DNA of 6,806 nucleotides from CAZOHN01 sp964579325 (lineage in GTDB: Bacteria; Pseudomonadota; Alphaproteobacteria; Rhodobacterales; Rhodobacteraceae). Within the stretch, counting starts at the first letter, position 1. The number at the start of each line of letters is the position of its first letter. Shown here in pieces: positions 1 through 6,306 of this stretch. The position numbers and the translations under genes are program-made. The notes beneath the pieces are model-generated. The model did not search any database. It had not been told where the DNA came from and saw only the letters and a list, made by a program, of their open reading frames with translations. The stretch is from assembly GCA_964579325.1 (NCBI GenBank), contig CAZOHN010000194.1, forward strand, positions 1 to 6,806, written 5' to 3'.

Positions 1-779
1 ACACGGTTTGGCTGTCCTTCACCGACAGCAAGATGCTTCCCTCGTCCGACCTCGTCGGGCTCGACAACTACGTCCGCCTGTTCAGGCTGTCGCATTGGTG
101 GACGGCGGTGGGGAACCTCGCGATCTTCGCCTCGCTCTACATCGTGATCTGCACGGTCGTCGGGCTGGGGCTGGCGATATTTCTCGACCAGAAGATCCGC
201 GGCGAGGGGGTCTTGCGGCCAATCTATCTCTACCCGATGGCGCTCTCGTTCATCGTGACCGGAACCGCGTGGAAGTGGTTCCTCGACCCCGGCATCGGGC
301 TCGAGAACACGATGCACCTGTGGGGCTGGGAGAGCTTTGCCTTCGGCTGGATCAAGGACCGGGAGATGGCGATCTATACCATTGTCATCGCGGCGGTCTG
401 GCAGACGAGCGGGTTCGTGATGGCGATGTTCCTCGCGGGCCTGCGCGGCATCGACAACGAGATCCTGAAGGCCGCGCAAATCGACGGGGCGTCGAACTGG
501 CAGCTCTACCGGCGCATCGTGATCCCGCTGCTGCGGCCTGCGTTCCTCTCGGCCTTCGTGATCCTGAGCCACCTCGCGATCAAGTCCTATGACCTGGTGA
601 TCGCGCTCACCGGCGGGGGGCCGGGGCGGGCGACCGCGCTGCCGGCGACCTTCATGTATTCCTACACCTTCACCCGCAACCAGATGGGCATCGGCGCGGC
701 CTCGGCGGTGATCATGCTGATGACCATCGCGGCGATCATGGTTCCCTACCTCTACGCCGAACTGAAGGAGAAGAAGTGA
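1..779 (+). CDS. CUT1-type sugar ABC transporter permease, MalF/GtsB-like (5' partial)
   Basis: Inner-membrane permease of a carbohydrate uptake (CUT1) ABC importer. The frame is open from base 3 to the TGA at 777-779, giving 258 visible residues. An ATG at 33 exists, but the codons before it read TVWLSFTDSK, typical sequence between the first transmembrane segment and the first periplasmic region of this family. The gene therefore begins upstream of the window and has lost roughly its first 30-50 residues here. Hydrophobic segments lie at about visible residues 36-60, 72-92, 124-147, 178-202 and 232-252. The EAA loop that docks on the ATPase is at about 153-175, with AAQIDGA followed by RRIVIP. 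The stretch YLYPMALSFIVTGTAWKW closely resembles GtsB-type glucose permeases as I remember them. Its stop overlaps the next permease by one base. Family call is sure; substrate (glucose-type) is inferred from resemblance. Confidence 0.93.
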   Translation, partial: TVWLSFTDSKMLPSSDLVGLDNYVRLFRLSHWWTAVGNLAIFASLYIVICTVVGLGLAIFLDQKIRGEGVLRPIYLYPMALSFIVTGTAWKWFLDPGIGLENTMHLWGWESFAFGWIKDREMAIYTIVIAAVWQTSGFVMAMFLAGLRGIDNEILKAAQIDGASNWQLYRRIVIPLLRPAFLSAFVILSHLAIKSYDLVIALTGGGPGRATALPATFMYSYTFTRNQMGIGAASAVIMLMTIAAIMVPYLYAELKEKK

Positions 780-1657
780 TGGCCGCCGTGACCCAGGACA
801 CCGCGGTCCGCACCGGCCGGGCAACGCGTGCCTTCATCTACCTGGTGCTGCTGCTGTTCGCGTTGTTCTACCTCCTGCCGTTCTTCGTGATGCTGGTGAA
901 CTCGGTGAAGCCGCTGTCGGAGATCACCGGCGGCAACATGATGGCACTGCCGCGCGAATTCACGCTCGCGCCCTGGTCGGCCGCATGGTCGACCGCGCAG
1001 ATCGGCGTGCAGCCGACGGGCCTCAAGCCCTACTTCCTCGTGTCGCTGACGATGGTGATCCCCGCGGTGGCGATCTCGACCGTCCTTGGTGCGCTGAACG
1101 GCTATGTCCTGACCAAGTGGCGGTTCCGGGGTGACACGATCCTGTTCGGGCTGATGCTGTTTGCCTGCTTCATCCCGTTCCAGATTGTGCTGATCCCGAT
1201 GGCGCGGACGCTGGGGTTTCTCGGCCTCGCGGGGTCGATCCCCGGGCTGGTCCTCGTCCACGTCGTATATGGCATCGGCTTCACCACGCTCTACTTCCGC
1301 AACTACTACGCCGCTTTCCCGACCGAACTGGTCCGGGCCGCGATGATCGACGGGGCGGGGTTCTTCCAGATCTTCTGGCGGATCATGCTGCCGGTCTCGG
1401 GGCCCATCGCGGTGGTAAGCGTGATCTGGCAGTTCACCAACATCTGGAACGACTTCCTGTTCGGGGCCTCGTTCGGCGGGCAGAACCAACCGATGACGGT
1501 GGCGCTCAACAACCTCGTGCAGTCCTCGACGGGCGTGAAGGAATACAACGTCCACTTCGCCGGCGCGATCATCGCCGCGCTTCCAACCCTTGTCGTCTAC
1601 ATCGTCGCAGGCCGCTACTTCGTGCGCGGCCTGATGGCCGGCAGCGTGAAAGGATAG
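779..1657 (+). CDS. CUT1-type sugar ABC transporter permease, MalG/GtsC-like
   Basis: Second inner-membrane permease, expected to pair with the upstream one to form the translocation channel. It is 292 aa, a normal length for MalG/GtsC-type proteins. Six hydrophobic segments are visible at about residues 18-41, 85-111, 119-142, 152-175, 206-228 and 259-281. The EAA loop is at about 183-205, with ELVRAAMIDGAG then RIMLP. The ATG at 779 shares its A with the upstream TGA, and AAGGAG at 765-770 is 8 bases before it. A GTG at 776 would add only one residue and is less likely. The overlap implies translational coupling, fitting 1:1 stoichiometry of the two permeases. Family assignment is firm; the exact sugar is not shown by the sequence. 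Confidence 0.95.
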   Translation: MAAVTQDTAVRTGRATRAFIYLVLLLFALFYLLPFFVMLVNSVKPLSEITGGNMMALPREFTLAPWSAAWSTAQIGVQPTGLKPYFLVSLTMVIPAVAISTVLGALNGYVLTKWRFRGDTILFGLMLFACFIPFQIVLIPMARTLGFLGLAGSIPGLVLVHVVYGIGFTTLYFRNYYAAFPTELVRAAMIDGAGFFQIFWRIMLPVSGPIAVVSVIWQFTNIWNDFLFGASFGGQNQPMTVALNNLVQSSTGVKEYNVHFAGAIIAALPTLVVYIVAGRYFVRGLMAGSVKG

Positions 1658-1672
1658 CAATCAAGAGAAGGA

Positions 1673-1704
1673 GACCGCCGGGCGGCGGCAACCACCCGGC
1701 GGTC
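1673..1704 (+). promoter_or_regulatory. Intercistronic hairpin upstream of the binding-protein gene
   Basis: A perfect 10-bp inverted repeat, GACCGCCGGG (1673-1682) and CCCGGCGGTC (1695-1704), encloses a 12-base loop in the 109-base space between the second permease and the binding-protein gene. No T-run follows, so it does not look like a classic Rho-independent terminator. CCGCC of the left arm could alternatively pair with GGCGG at 1684-1688 to form a smaller stem. It ends 62 bases before the chosen start of the binding-protein gene. It may stabilise the 5' end of a processed binding-protein mRNA or attenuate transcription; the structure is seen, the role is inferred. Confidence 0.6.
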
Positions 1705-1750
1705 AGGTTCAACCCATGCCCAGCCTTGCAACGGAACTCGGGCGAACAGC

Positions 1751-1758
1751 AGGAAGGA
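1751..1758 (+). promoter_or_regulatory. Ribosome binding site deciding the binding-protein start
   Basis: AGGAAGGA lies 8 bases before the ATG at 1767. It supports that start over the in-frame ATG at 1716, which has no comparable site and would place 17 non-hydrophobic residues ahead of the signal peptide. Confidence 0.7.
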
Positions 1759-1766
1759 ACTACAGA

Positions 1767-3011
1767 ATGAGGGTATTGTCCATCACCGCACTGATGCTTG
1801 CCACGGCAAGCCCCGCGCCGGCCGAACGGTCGGTCGAGGTCATGCACTTCTGGACCTCCGGGGGCGAGGCGGCGGCGTTGTCGGCGATCCGCGACAAGGT
1901 CGTGGCCGAAGGCGTGGCCTGGGTCGATGCCCCGGTGGCCGGGGGGGGCGGCGATGCCGCCAAGACCGCGCTTCAGGCACGCATCGCCTCGGGCAACCCG
2001 CCCGCCGCCATGCTCATGCTGGGCCAGACCATCATGGACTGGGCGAACGAAGGAATGCTGGGCAATGTCGATGCGCTTGCTGTGGCGGAAGGTTGGGACG
2101 CAGCCCTGCCGCAGGCGGTGAAGGACTTCACCAAGGTCGGCGGACACTACGTGTCAGTGCCGACCAACGTGCACCGGACCGACATGATCTGGGCCTCGGC
2201 GGCGGCCTTCGACAGGATCGGCGCAGCCTATCCGACCACCTGGGAGGAGCTGAACGCGTTGGCGCCGCGGTTCCGCGAGGCCGGGATCATCCCGCTGGCC
2301 CATGGCGGGCAGGCCTGGCAGGAAGCCTACATGTTCGAGGCCGTCGCCGCCGGTGTCGGCGGAGCCGGCTTCTACCGCAAGGCCCTGATCGAGCTGGACG
2401 AGGCCACCCTCCGCGGCCCCGAGATGGTCGCGGTCTTCGCGCAACTCGCCAGCCTGCGCGCGATGGTCGACGCCAATGCCCCGGGCCGCGACTGGAACCT
2501 CGCGAGTGCCATGGTGATCAACGGCGAGGCCGCGATGCAGATCATGGGCGACTGGGCGAAGGGCGAGTTCACCAACGCCGGCAAGCTGCCGGGACCCGAC
2601 TATGCCTGCATTCCGGTGCCGAAGGCCAAGGGCGACAGCTTCGTCTATCTCGTCAACTCGCTGTCGCTTTTCACCCAGACCGATGCGGATCTGGTGAAGG
2701 CGCAGGAGGTTCTGGCGGGCGCGATCATGGACCCAGCCGTCCAGATCGCCTTCAACCAGGCCAAGGGCGCGATCCCCGCGCGGACAGACATTGACCTGTC
2801 GGCGATGGACAACTGCGCGCAGGCCACCTCGGCCAGCCTTGCGGAGAACGACCTTGCGGGCACCGCGGTGCCCACCTTCGCGGGAACCCATGCCGCCAAT
2901 GGCGCCGTGGTCGGGGCGGCGACGGACGTCATCACCGACTTCTTCAATTCCGACATGACACCCGAGGATGCAGCAGAAGCGCTTGCCGACGCCATTGCGG
3001 CGGCGCGTTGA
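1767..3011 (+). CDS. Periplasmic sugar-binding protein of the ABC importer, GtsA-like
   Basis: Extracytoplasmic solute-binding protein (family 1) that would deliver the sugar to the two permeases. It is 414 aa from the ATG at 1767, chosen because a good ribosome binding site precedes it and because the protein then starts directly with a Sec signal peptide: residues 1-19, with an A-P-A cleavage site before E20. The mature start, VEVMHFWTSGGEAAAL (residues 23-38), then WVDAPVAGGGGDAA (52-65) and SGNPPAAM (75-82), resembles the glucose/mannose-binding GtsA group as I remember it. Cys281 and Cys350 are the only cysteines in the mature chain and sit where that group has a likely disulfide. There is no lipobox, so it should be soluble in the periplasm. 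Hairpins lie both before and after the gene, which suggests separate control of its mRNA level. The ligand remains unproven: glucose, mannose or another small saccharide or glycoside are possible. Confidence 0.93.
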   Translation: MRVLSITALMLATASPAPAERSVEVMHFWTSGGEAAALSAIRDKVVAEGVAWVDAPVAGGGGDAAKTALQARIASGNPPAAMLMLGQTIMDWANEGMLGNVDALAVAEGWDAALPQAVKDFTKVGGHYVSVPTNVHRTDMIWASAAAFDRIGAAYPTTWEELNALAPRFREAGIIPLAHGGQAWQEAYMFEAVAAGVGGAGFYRKALIELDEATLRGPEMVAVFAQLASLRAMVDANAPGRDWNLASAMVINGEAAMQIMGDWAKGEFTNAGKLPGPDYACIPVPKAKGDSFVYLVNSLSLFTQTDADLVKAQEVLAGAIMDPAVQIAFNQAKGAIPARTDIDLSAMDNCAQATSASLAENDLAGTAVPTFAGTHAANGAVVGAATDVITDFFNSDMTPEDAAEALADAIAAAR

Positions 3012-3018
3012 CACCAGA

Positions 3019-3050
3019 AGCCCTGTCCCGGCTCTCGCCGGGGCGGGGCT
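3019..3050 (+). promoter_or_regulatory. Strong hairpin just after the binding-protein stop codon
   Basis: A 14-bp stem starts 8 bases after the TGA at 3009-3011: AGCCCTGTCCCGGC (3019-3032) against GCCGGGGCGGGGCT (3037-3050), with a TCTC loop. Twelve pairs are Watson-Crick and two are G-U in RNA. No T-tract follows, and a linked gene starts 22 bases downstream, so it is better read as a 3'-protecting or partly terminating intercistronic hairpin than as an operon end. Such elements commonly raise binding-protein mRNA over the ATPase and permeases in ABC operons (general knowledge). The effect here is inferred. Confidence 0.7.
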
Positions 3051-3062
3051 GCCACGCAGAAC

Positions 3063-3067
3063 GAGGA
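3063..3067 (+). promoter_or_regulatory. Ribosome binding site of the ATPase gene
   Basis: GAGGA lies 5 bases before the ATG at 3073. It supports this start over the in-frame ATG at 2968, which lies inside the binding-protein gene and would add 35 Arg/Pro-rich residues, part of them encoded by the hairpin. Confidence 0.6.
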
Positions 3068-3072
3068 TCGAC

Positions 3073-4182
3073 ATGGGCTTTCTCGATATCACCAACGTCA
3101 CAAAGGCCTACGGCAATGTCGAGGTCCTGCACCGGGTGGACATCGCGGTGGAGGAAGGGGAATTCCTCGTTCTCGTCGGCCCATCGGGCTGCGGGAAGTC
3201 CACGCTTCTCAACATGATCGCGGGGCTCGAGGCGATCACCTCGGGCGATATCGCGATCAAGGGGCGCGTCATCAACGGGGTGCACCCCTCGAAGCGGAAC
3301 ATCGCGATGGTGTTCCAGAGCTACGCGCTCTACCCCAACATGACGGTCGCTCAGAACATGACCTTCGGGCTGGAGATGCACGGCGTGCCCAAGCCCGAAC
3401 GCGACAAGGCGCTGGAGCAGGTCTCGAAGCTTCTGCAGATCGACCACCTGCTCGACCGCAAGCCGGGCCAATTGTCGGGCGGGCAGCGTCAGCGGGTGGC
3501 GATGGGCCGCGCGCTGGTCAGGAACCCCGACGTGTTCCTGTTCGACGAGCCCTTGTCGAACCTCGATGCAAAGCTGCGCGTCGACATGCGGACCGAGATC
3601 AAGAAGCTGCACCAAAAGCTTGGCACCACGATCGTATACGTCACACATGACCAGATCGAGGCGATGACGCTCTCCACCCGCATCGCGGTCATGAACAAGG
3701 GCTACATCCAGCAGCTTGGCACGCCGAAGGAGATCTACGACACACCGGCGAACCTTTTCGTGGCGACGTTCATGGGCTCGCCCGCAATGAACATCCTGCC
3801 CGCGAGGGTCGTCCTGCAGAATGGCGCACCCCATGCAGAGGTCGCCGATGCGGCTGGCGAGGTTCGGCACCTGCGGTTCTCGACCGGTGCGCTTGCGCGA
3901 TATGATGGGCGGCAGATCCTGCTGGGCATCCGCCCTGAAGCGATCACCGATCCCGAGGGGGCGGACCGCAAGTCGGGCAACGTTCAGCCGTTCCGCAACC
4001 AGGTGACAGTGACCGAGCCTGCCGGCTCGGACACCTTCGTGACGATGACCGTCTCGGGCCGCGACGTGATCGCGCGAATGCGGGCGGACGCGGACGTGCA
4101 CCCGGGGCAGGTGTTCGACTTCGCCGTGAACATGGACAAGGCCGTGGCCTTCGACCCGGAAACCGAGGTTCGGATCGCCTGA
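3073..4182 (+). CDS. ugpC: ABC transporter ATP-binding protein, MalK/UgpC/GtsD-like
   Basis: Cytoplasmic ATPase that powers the importer as a homodimer docked on the EAA loops of both permeases. It is 369 aa, the usual length for this family. All nucleotide-binding motifs are intact: Walker A GPSGCGKST (residues 36-44), Q-loop Gln82, signature LSGGQ (134-138), Walker B VFLFDEP with catalytic Glu159, D-loop SNLD (162-165) and switch His192. From about residue 235 a C-terminal regulatory part of the MalK (TOBE/OB-fold) type follows, including LGIRPEA (284-290). The symbol ugpC is the common family label for such proteins and does not imply glycerol-3-phosphate as substrate. The neighbouring permeases and binding protein point to a glucose-type sugar. 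The stop codon overlaps the start of the downstream GMC oxidoreductase by one base, tying uptake to oxidation. Confidence 0.95.
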   Translation: MGFLDITNVTKAYGNVEVLHRVDIAVEEGEFLVLVGPSGCGKSTLLNMIAGLEAITSGDIAIKGRVINGVHPSKRNIAMVFQSYALYPNMTVAQNMTFGLEMHGVPKPERDKALEQVSKLLQIDHLLDRKPGQLSGGQRQRVAMGRALVRNPDVFLFDEPLSNLDAKLRVDMRTEIKKLHQKLGTTIVYVTHDQIEAMTLSTRIAVMNKGYIQQLGTPKEIYDTPANLFVATFMGSPAMNILPARVVLQNGAPHAEVADAAGEVRHLRFSTGALARYDGRQILLGIRPEAITDPEGADRKSGNVQPFRNQVTVTEPAGSDTFVTMTVSGRDVIARMRADADVHPGQVFDFAVNMDKAVAFDPETEVRIA

Positions 4183-5548
4183 TGGAGGGCGCACCGGATA
4201 TCGTGATCGTGGGCTCGGGCATGGGTGGGGCGACGCTGGCGGCGGCGCTGGCGCCGTCGGGGCGGCGGATCGTCATTCTCGAGCGGGGCGAGCGGCTGGC
4301 AGACTGCCCCGAGGCGCGCGACCCGGCTGCGATCTTCCGGCGCGGCCACTTCAAGCCGAAGGAGACCTGGCTCGATGCGGCGGGGCGACCGTTCAATCCC
4401 GGCAACTATGCCTGTGTGGGCGGCAACACCAAGTTCTACGGCGCGGTCCTACTGCGCTACCGCGCCGAAGATTTCCGACCGCTGCGCCACATCGAGGGCA
4501 CCACGCCCGGCTGGCCCATCGGCTACGATGAACTCGAACCGTTCTATGGGCAGGCCGAGGCGCTCTACCGGGTGCGGGGGGATGCCGGTGCCGACCCGAC
4601 CGAGCCGCCGCNNNNNNNNNNNNNNNNNNNNNNNNNNNNNNNNNNNNNNNNNNNNNNNNNNNNNNNNNNNNNNNNNNNNNNNNNNNNNNNNNNNNNNNNN
4701 NNNNNNNNNNNCTGCTGACTGGAGCGAAGGTAGTGCGCCTGCTGGCGGAGGGGCGGCGGGTCACGGGGGTAGAGGTCGAACGGGCAGGGCGGTGCGAGGT
4801 GATCGGGGCGTCGCTGGTGTGCCTTTCGGCGGGGGCGGTGATGTCGGCGGGGCTGCTGCTGGCCTCGGCCAACGACGACCACCCGGCGGGGCTTGCGAAC
4901 CGCTCGGATCAGGTGGGGCGGAACTTCATGAACCACAACCTGACCGCGATGATCGCCTGGAACCCGCTCCGACGGAACCGGACCGTCTATGAAAAGACGA
5001 TCCAGATCAACGATTTCTACCTGACAGGTGGCCCGAACGGGGAACCGCTGGGCAACATCCAGATGCTCGGTCGGGTGACGGGGCCGATCCTCGCGGGCGA
5101 GGCGGAGCTGCCGCTCTGGCTCGCGCGACATATCGCCGACCACTCGATCCACATCATGGCGATGTCCGAGGACCTGCCGGACCCGGCCTCGCGGGTGCTC
5201 TGGCGCGACGGGCAGGTGGTGCTGGATTGGCGGCGGACGAATGTCCGGGCGCACGACCTTCTGGTGAAGCGGCTTGGCGGCATGATGCGGCGCGCGGGCT
5301 GGCCCATCGTGATGTCGCGGGGCTTCCCGAAGTCGAAGCCGAGCCACCAGTGCGGCACGGCGCGGATGGGGGCGGACCCGTCGTCCTCGGTGGTCGATAC
5401 GTCCCTCAAGGCGTATGACCTCGACAATCTCTATATCGTCGATGCCTCGGTGCTGCCGACTTCGGCGGCGGTGAACCCTTCGCTCACCGTCGCGGCGCTT
5501 GCGCTGCGTGCGGGGGAGCACATCCGGGCGAAGGAGTGGGCGGCATGA
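4182..5548 (+). CDS. GMC-family FAD-dependent oxidoreductase, interrupted by an assembly gap
   Basis: Flavoenzyme of the glucose-methanol-choline family, which oxidises alcohol groups of sugars, polyols or other alcohols. The N-terminal 143 residues (4182-4611) carry the FAD-binding GSGMGG at 11-16, acidic Glu34 at the end of the second strand (VILER), and the flavin-contacting stretch CVGGNTKFYGAVLLR at 78-92. After the gap, 278 codons (4712-5545) start with LLTGAKV and end with the GMC C-terminal domain. There the catalytic His is in SHQCGT (His codon 5345-5347) and the catalytic Asn in AVNPSLT (Asn codon 5474-5476). The flanks are in different frames across 100 Ns. The family is usually near 500 aa, so some 70-90 residues are probably missing (inferred). 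FAD binding begins at residue 11 with no signal peptide, so the enzyme should be cytoplasmic. It follows the ATPase gene with a TGATG overlap and only a weak ribosome binding site, suggesting coupling. Substrate and electron acceptor are unknown. Confidence 0.88.
4612..4711. other. Assembly gap of exactly 100 Ns
   Basis: One hundred consecutive Ns inside the first GMC gene. This is the conventional placeholder for a gap of unknown size. Base 4611 is the first base of a codon on the left, and base 4712 is the first base of a codon on the right. The true gap must therefore be 2 modulo 3 if the gene is intact, whereas 100 is 1 modulo 3. Confidence 0.98.
5531..5536 (+). promoter_or_regulatory. 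Ribosome binding site of the SDR gene, inside the GMC coding end
   Basis: AAGGAG lies 8 bases before the ATG at 5545 and within the last codons of the preceding GMC gene. It favours the ATG over the in-frame GTG at 5536, which overlaps the site itself. Confidence 0.65.
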
Positions 5549-6303
5549 CCAGGCCCGTTGCGCTGATCACGGGCGGGCAGCAGGGCATCGGCCTTGGCAT
5601 TGCCGAGGCGTTGGCCGGGGCCGGGTTCCTGCCCGTGGCGGTGGCGGAACTGCCCGAAGACGCGGCACCGATAGCTGGGGCGAAGGCGCGGGTCCCATTG
5701 ATGCAATACATGCGCCACGACGTGCAGGATATTGGAAAAGAAAAGAACCTTCTGGATCGGATAGAGCGCGACGCCGGGCCGGTAGCTTGCTTCGTCTCGA
5801 ACGCCGGGGTGCCGGCAAGAGTGCGGGGCGACATGCTCGACCTTGCGTCGGACAGCTTCGACTACGTGCTGGGAGTGAACCTGCGCGGCGCCTTCTTCCT
5901 GGCGCAGGAGGTCGCGCGCCGGATGCTGGCCGCGCGCTCCGACAGCTATCGCTCTATGATCTTCGTCACCTCGGTCAGCGCCGAGATGGCTTCGGTCGAG
6001 CGGGCGGAATACTGCATCTCGAAGGCCGGCGCATCGATGATGGCGCGGCTTTTCGCGCTGCGGCTTGCCCCGCACGGGATCGGTGTGTTCGAGCTGCGGC
6101 CCGGCATCGTCGCCTCGGCCATGACGGCCGCCGTGCACGACACCTACACCGCCCGCATCGAGGACGGCCTCGTTCCGGCCGGCCGCTGGGGCGCGCCCGA
6201 CGACATCGGCACCGTCGCCGCCGCGCTCGCCACCGGGCAGGCGGCCTTCGCCACAGGCGCAATCATCCCCGTCGATGGCGGGCTTTCGATCCCGAGGCTC
6301 TGA
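5545..6303 (+). CDS. Short-chain dehydrogenase/reductase, 3-ketoacyl-ACP-reductase-like subgroup
   Basis: NAD(P)-dependent classical SDR of 252 aa, the normal length. Visible motifs are the cofactor-binding TGGQQGIG (residues 9-16), SNAG (85-88), Asn112 in VNLRG, catalytic Ser143, and Tyr156/Lys160 in YCISK, followed by the PGIVASAMT segment (187-194). The C-terminus GAIIPVDGGLSIPRL is typical of a subgroup often labelled 3-ketoacyl-ACP reductase by similarity to FabG. The setting among sugar transport and GMC genes makes a sugar, polyol or keto-sugar substrate more likely than fatty acid synthesis (inference). The start at 5545 overlaps the GMC stop as ATGA, implying translational coupling. 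A short A-rich patch near 5733-5750 stands out from the G+C-rich surroundings but keeps the frame. All catalytic residues are present, so the gene looks functional. Confidence 0.93.
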   Translation: MTRPVALITGGQQGIGLGIAEALAGAGFLPVAVAELPEDAAPIAGAKARVPLMQYMRHDVQDIGKEKNLLDRIERDAGPVACFVSNAGVPARVRGDMLDLASDSFDYVLGVNLRGAFFLAQEVARRMLAARSDSYRSMIFVTSVSAEMASVERAEYCISKAGASMMARLFALRLAPHGIGVFELRPGIVASAMTAAVHDTYTARIEDGLVPAGRWGAPDDIGTVAAALATGQAAFATGAIIPVDGGLSIPRL

Positions 6304-6306
6304 GGC

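Noticed and set aside
1716..1766. Upstream in-frame ATG for the binding protein
   Set aside because: It would put 17 polar residues before the signal peptide and has no good ribosome binding site, whereas the ATG at 1767 has AGGAAGGA 8 bases before it.
1941..1948. Run of eight Gs as a possible slippage or phase-variation tract in the binding-protein gene
   Set aside because: It encodes part of a glycine stretch (AGGGG) that I recall as conserved in this family, and the frame is intact on both sides; no sign of switching.
3019..3050. Rho-independent terminator ending the transporter operon
   Set aside because: The stem is strong but no T-run follows, and the ATPase gene needed for the transporter starts 22 bases later.
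2944..4194. Long minus-strand ORF (416 codons) opposite the ATPase gene
   Set aside because: It mirrors a gene with all ABC ATPase motifs. Its translation is His/Arg/Asp-rich without any recognisable domain, as expected from high G+C at third codon positions leaving few stops on the opposite strand.
5733..5750. A-rich patch in the SDR gene as a programmed frameshift site or insertion scar
   Set aside because: The codons read GGA AAA GAA AAG AAC in frame, with no slippery heptamer, and the SDR domain has its normal length.
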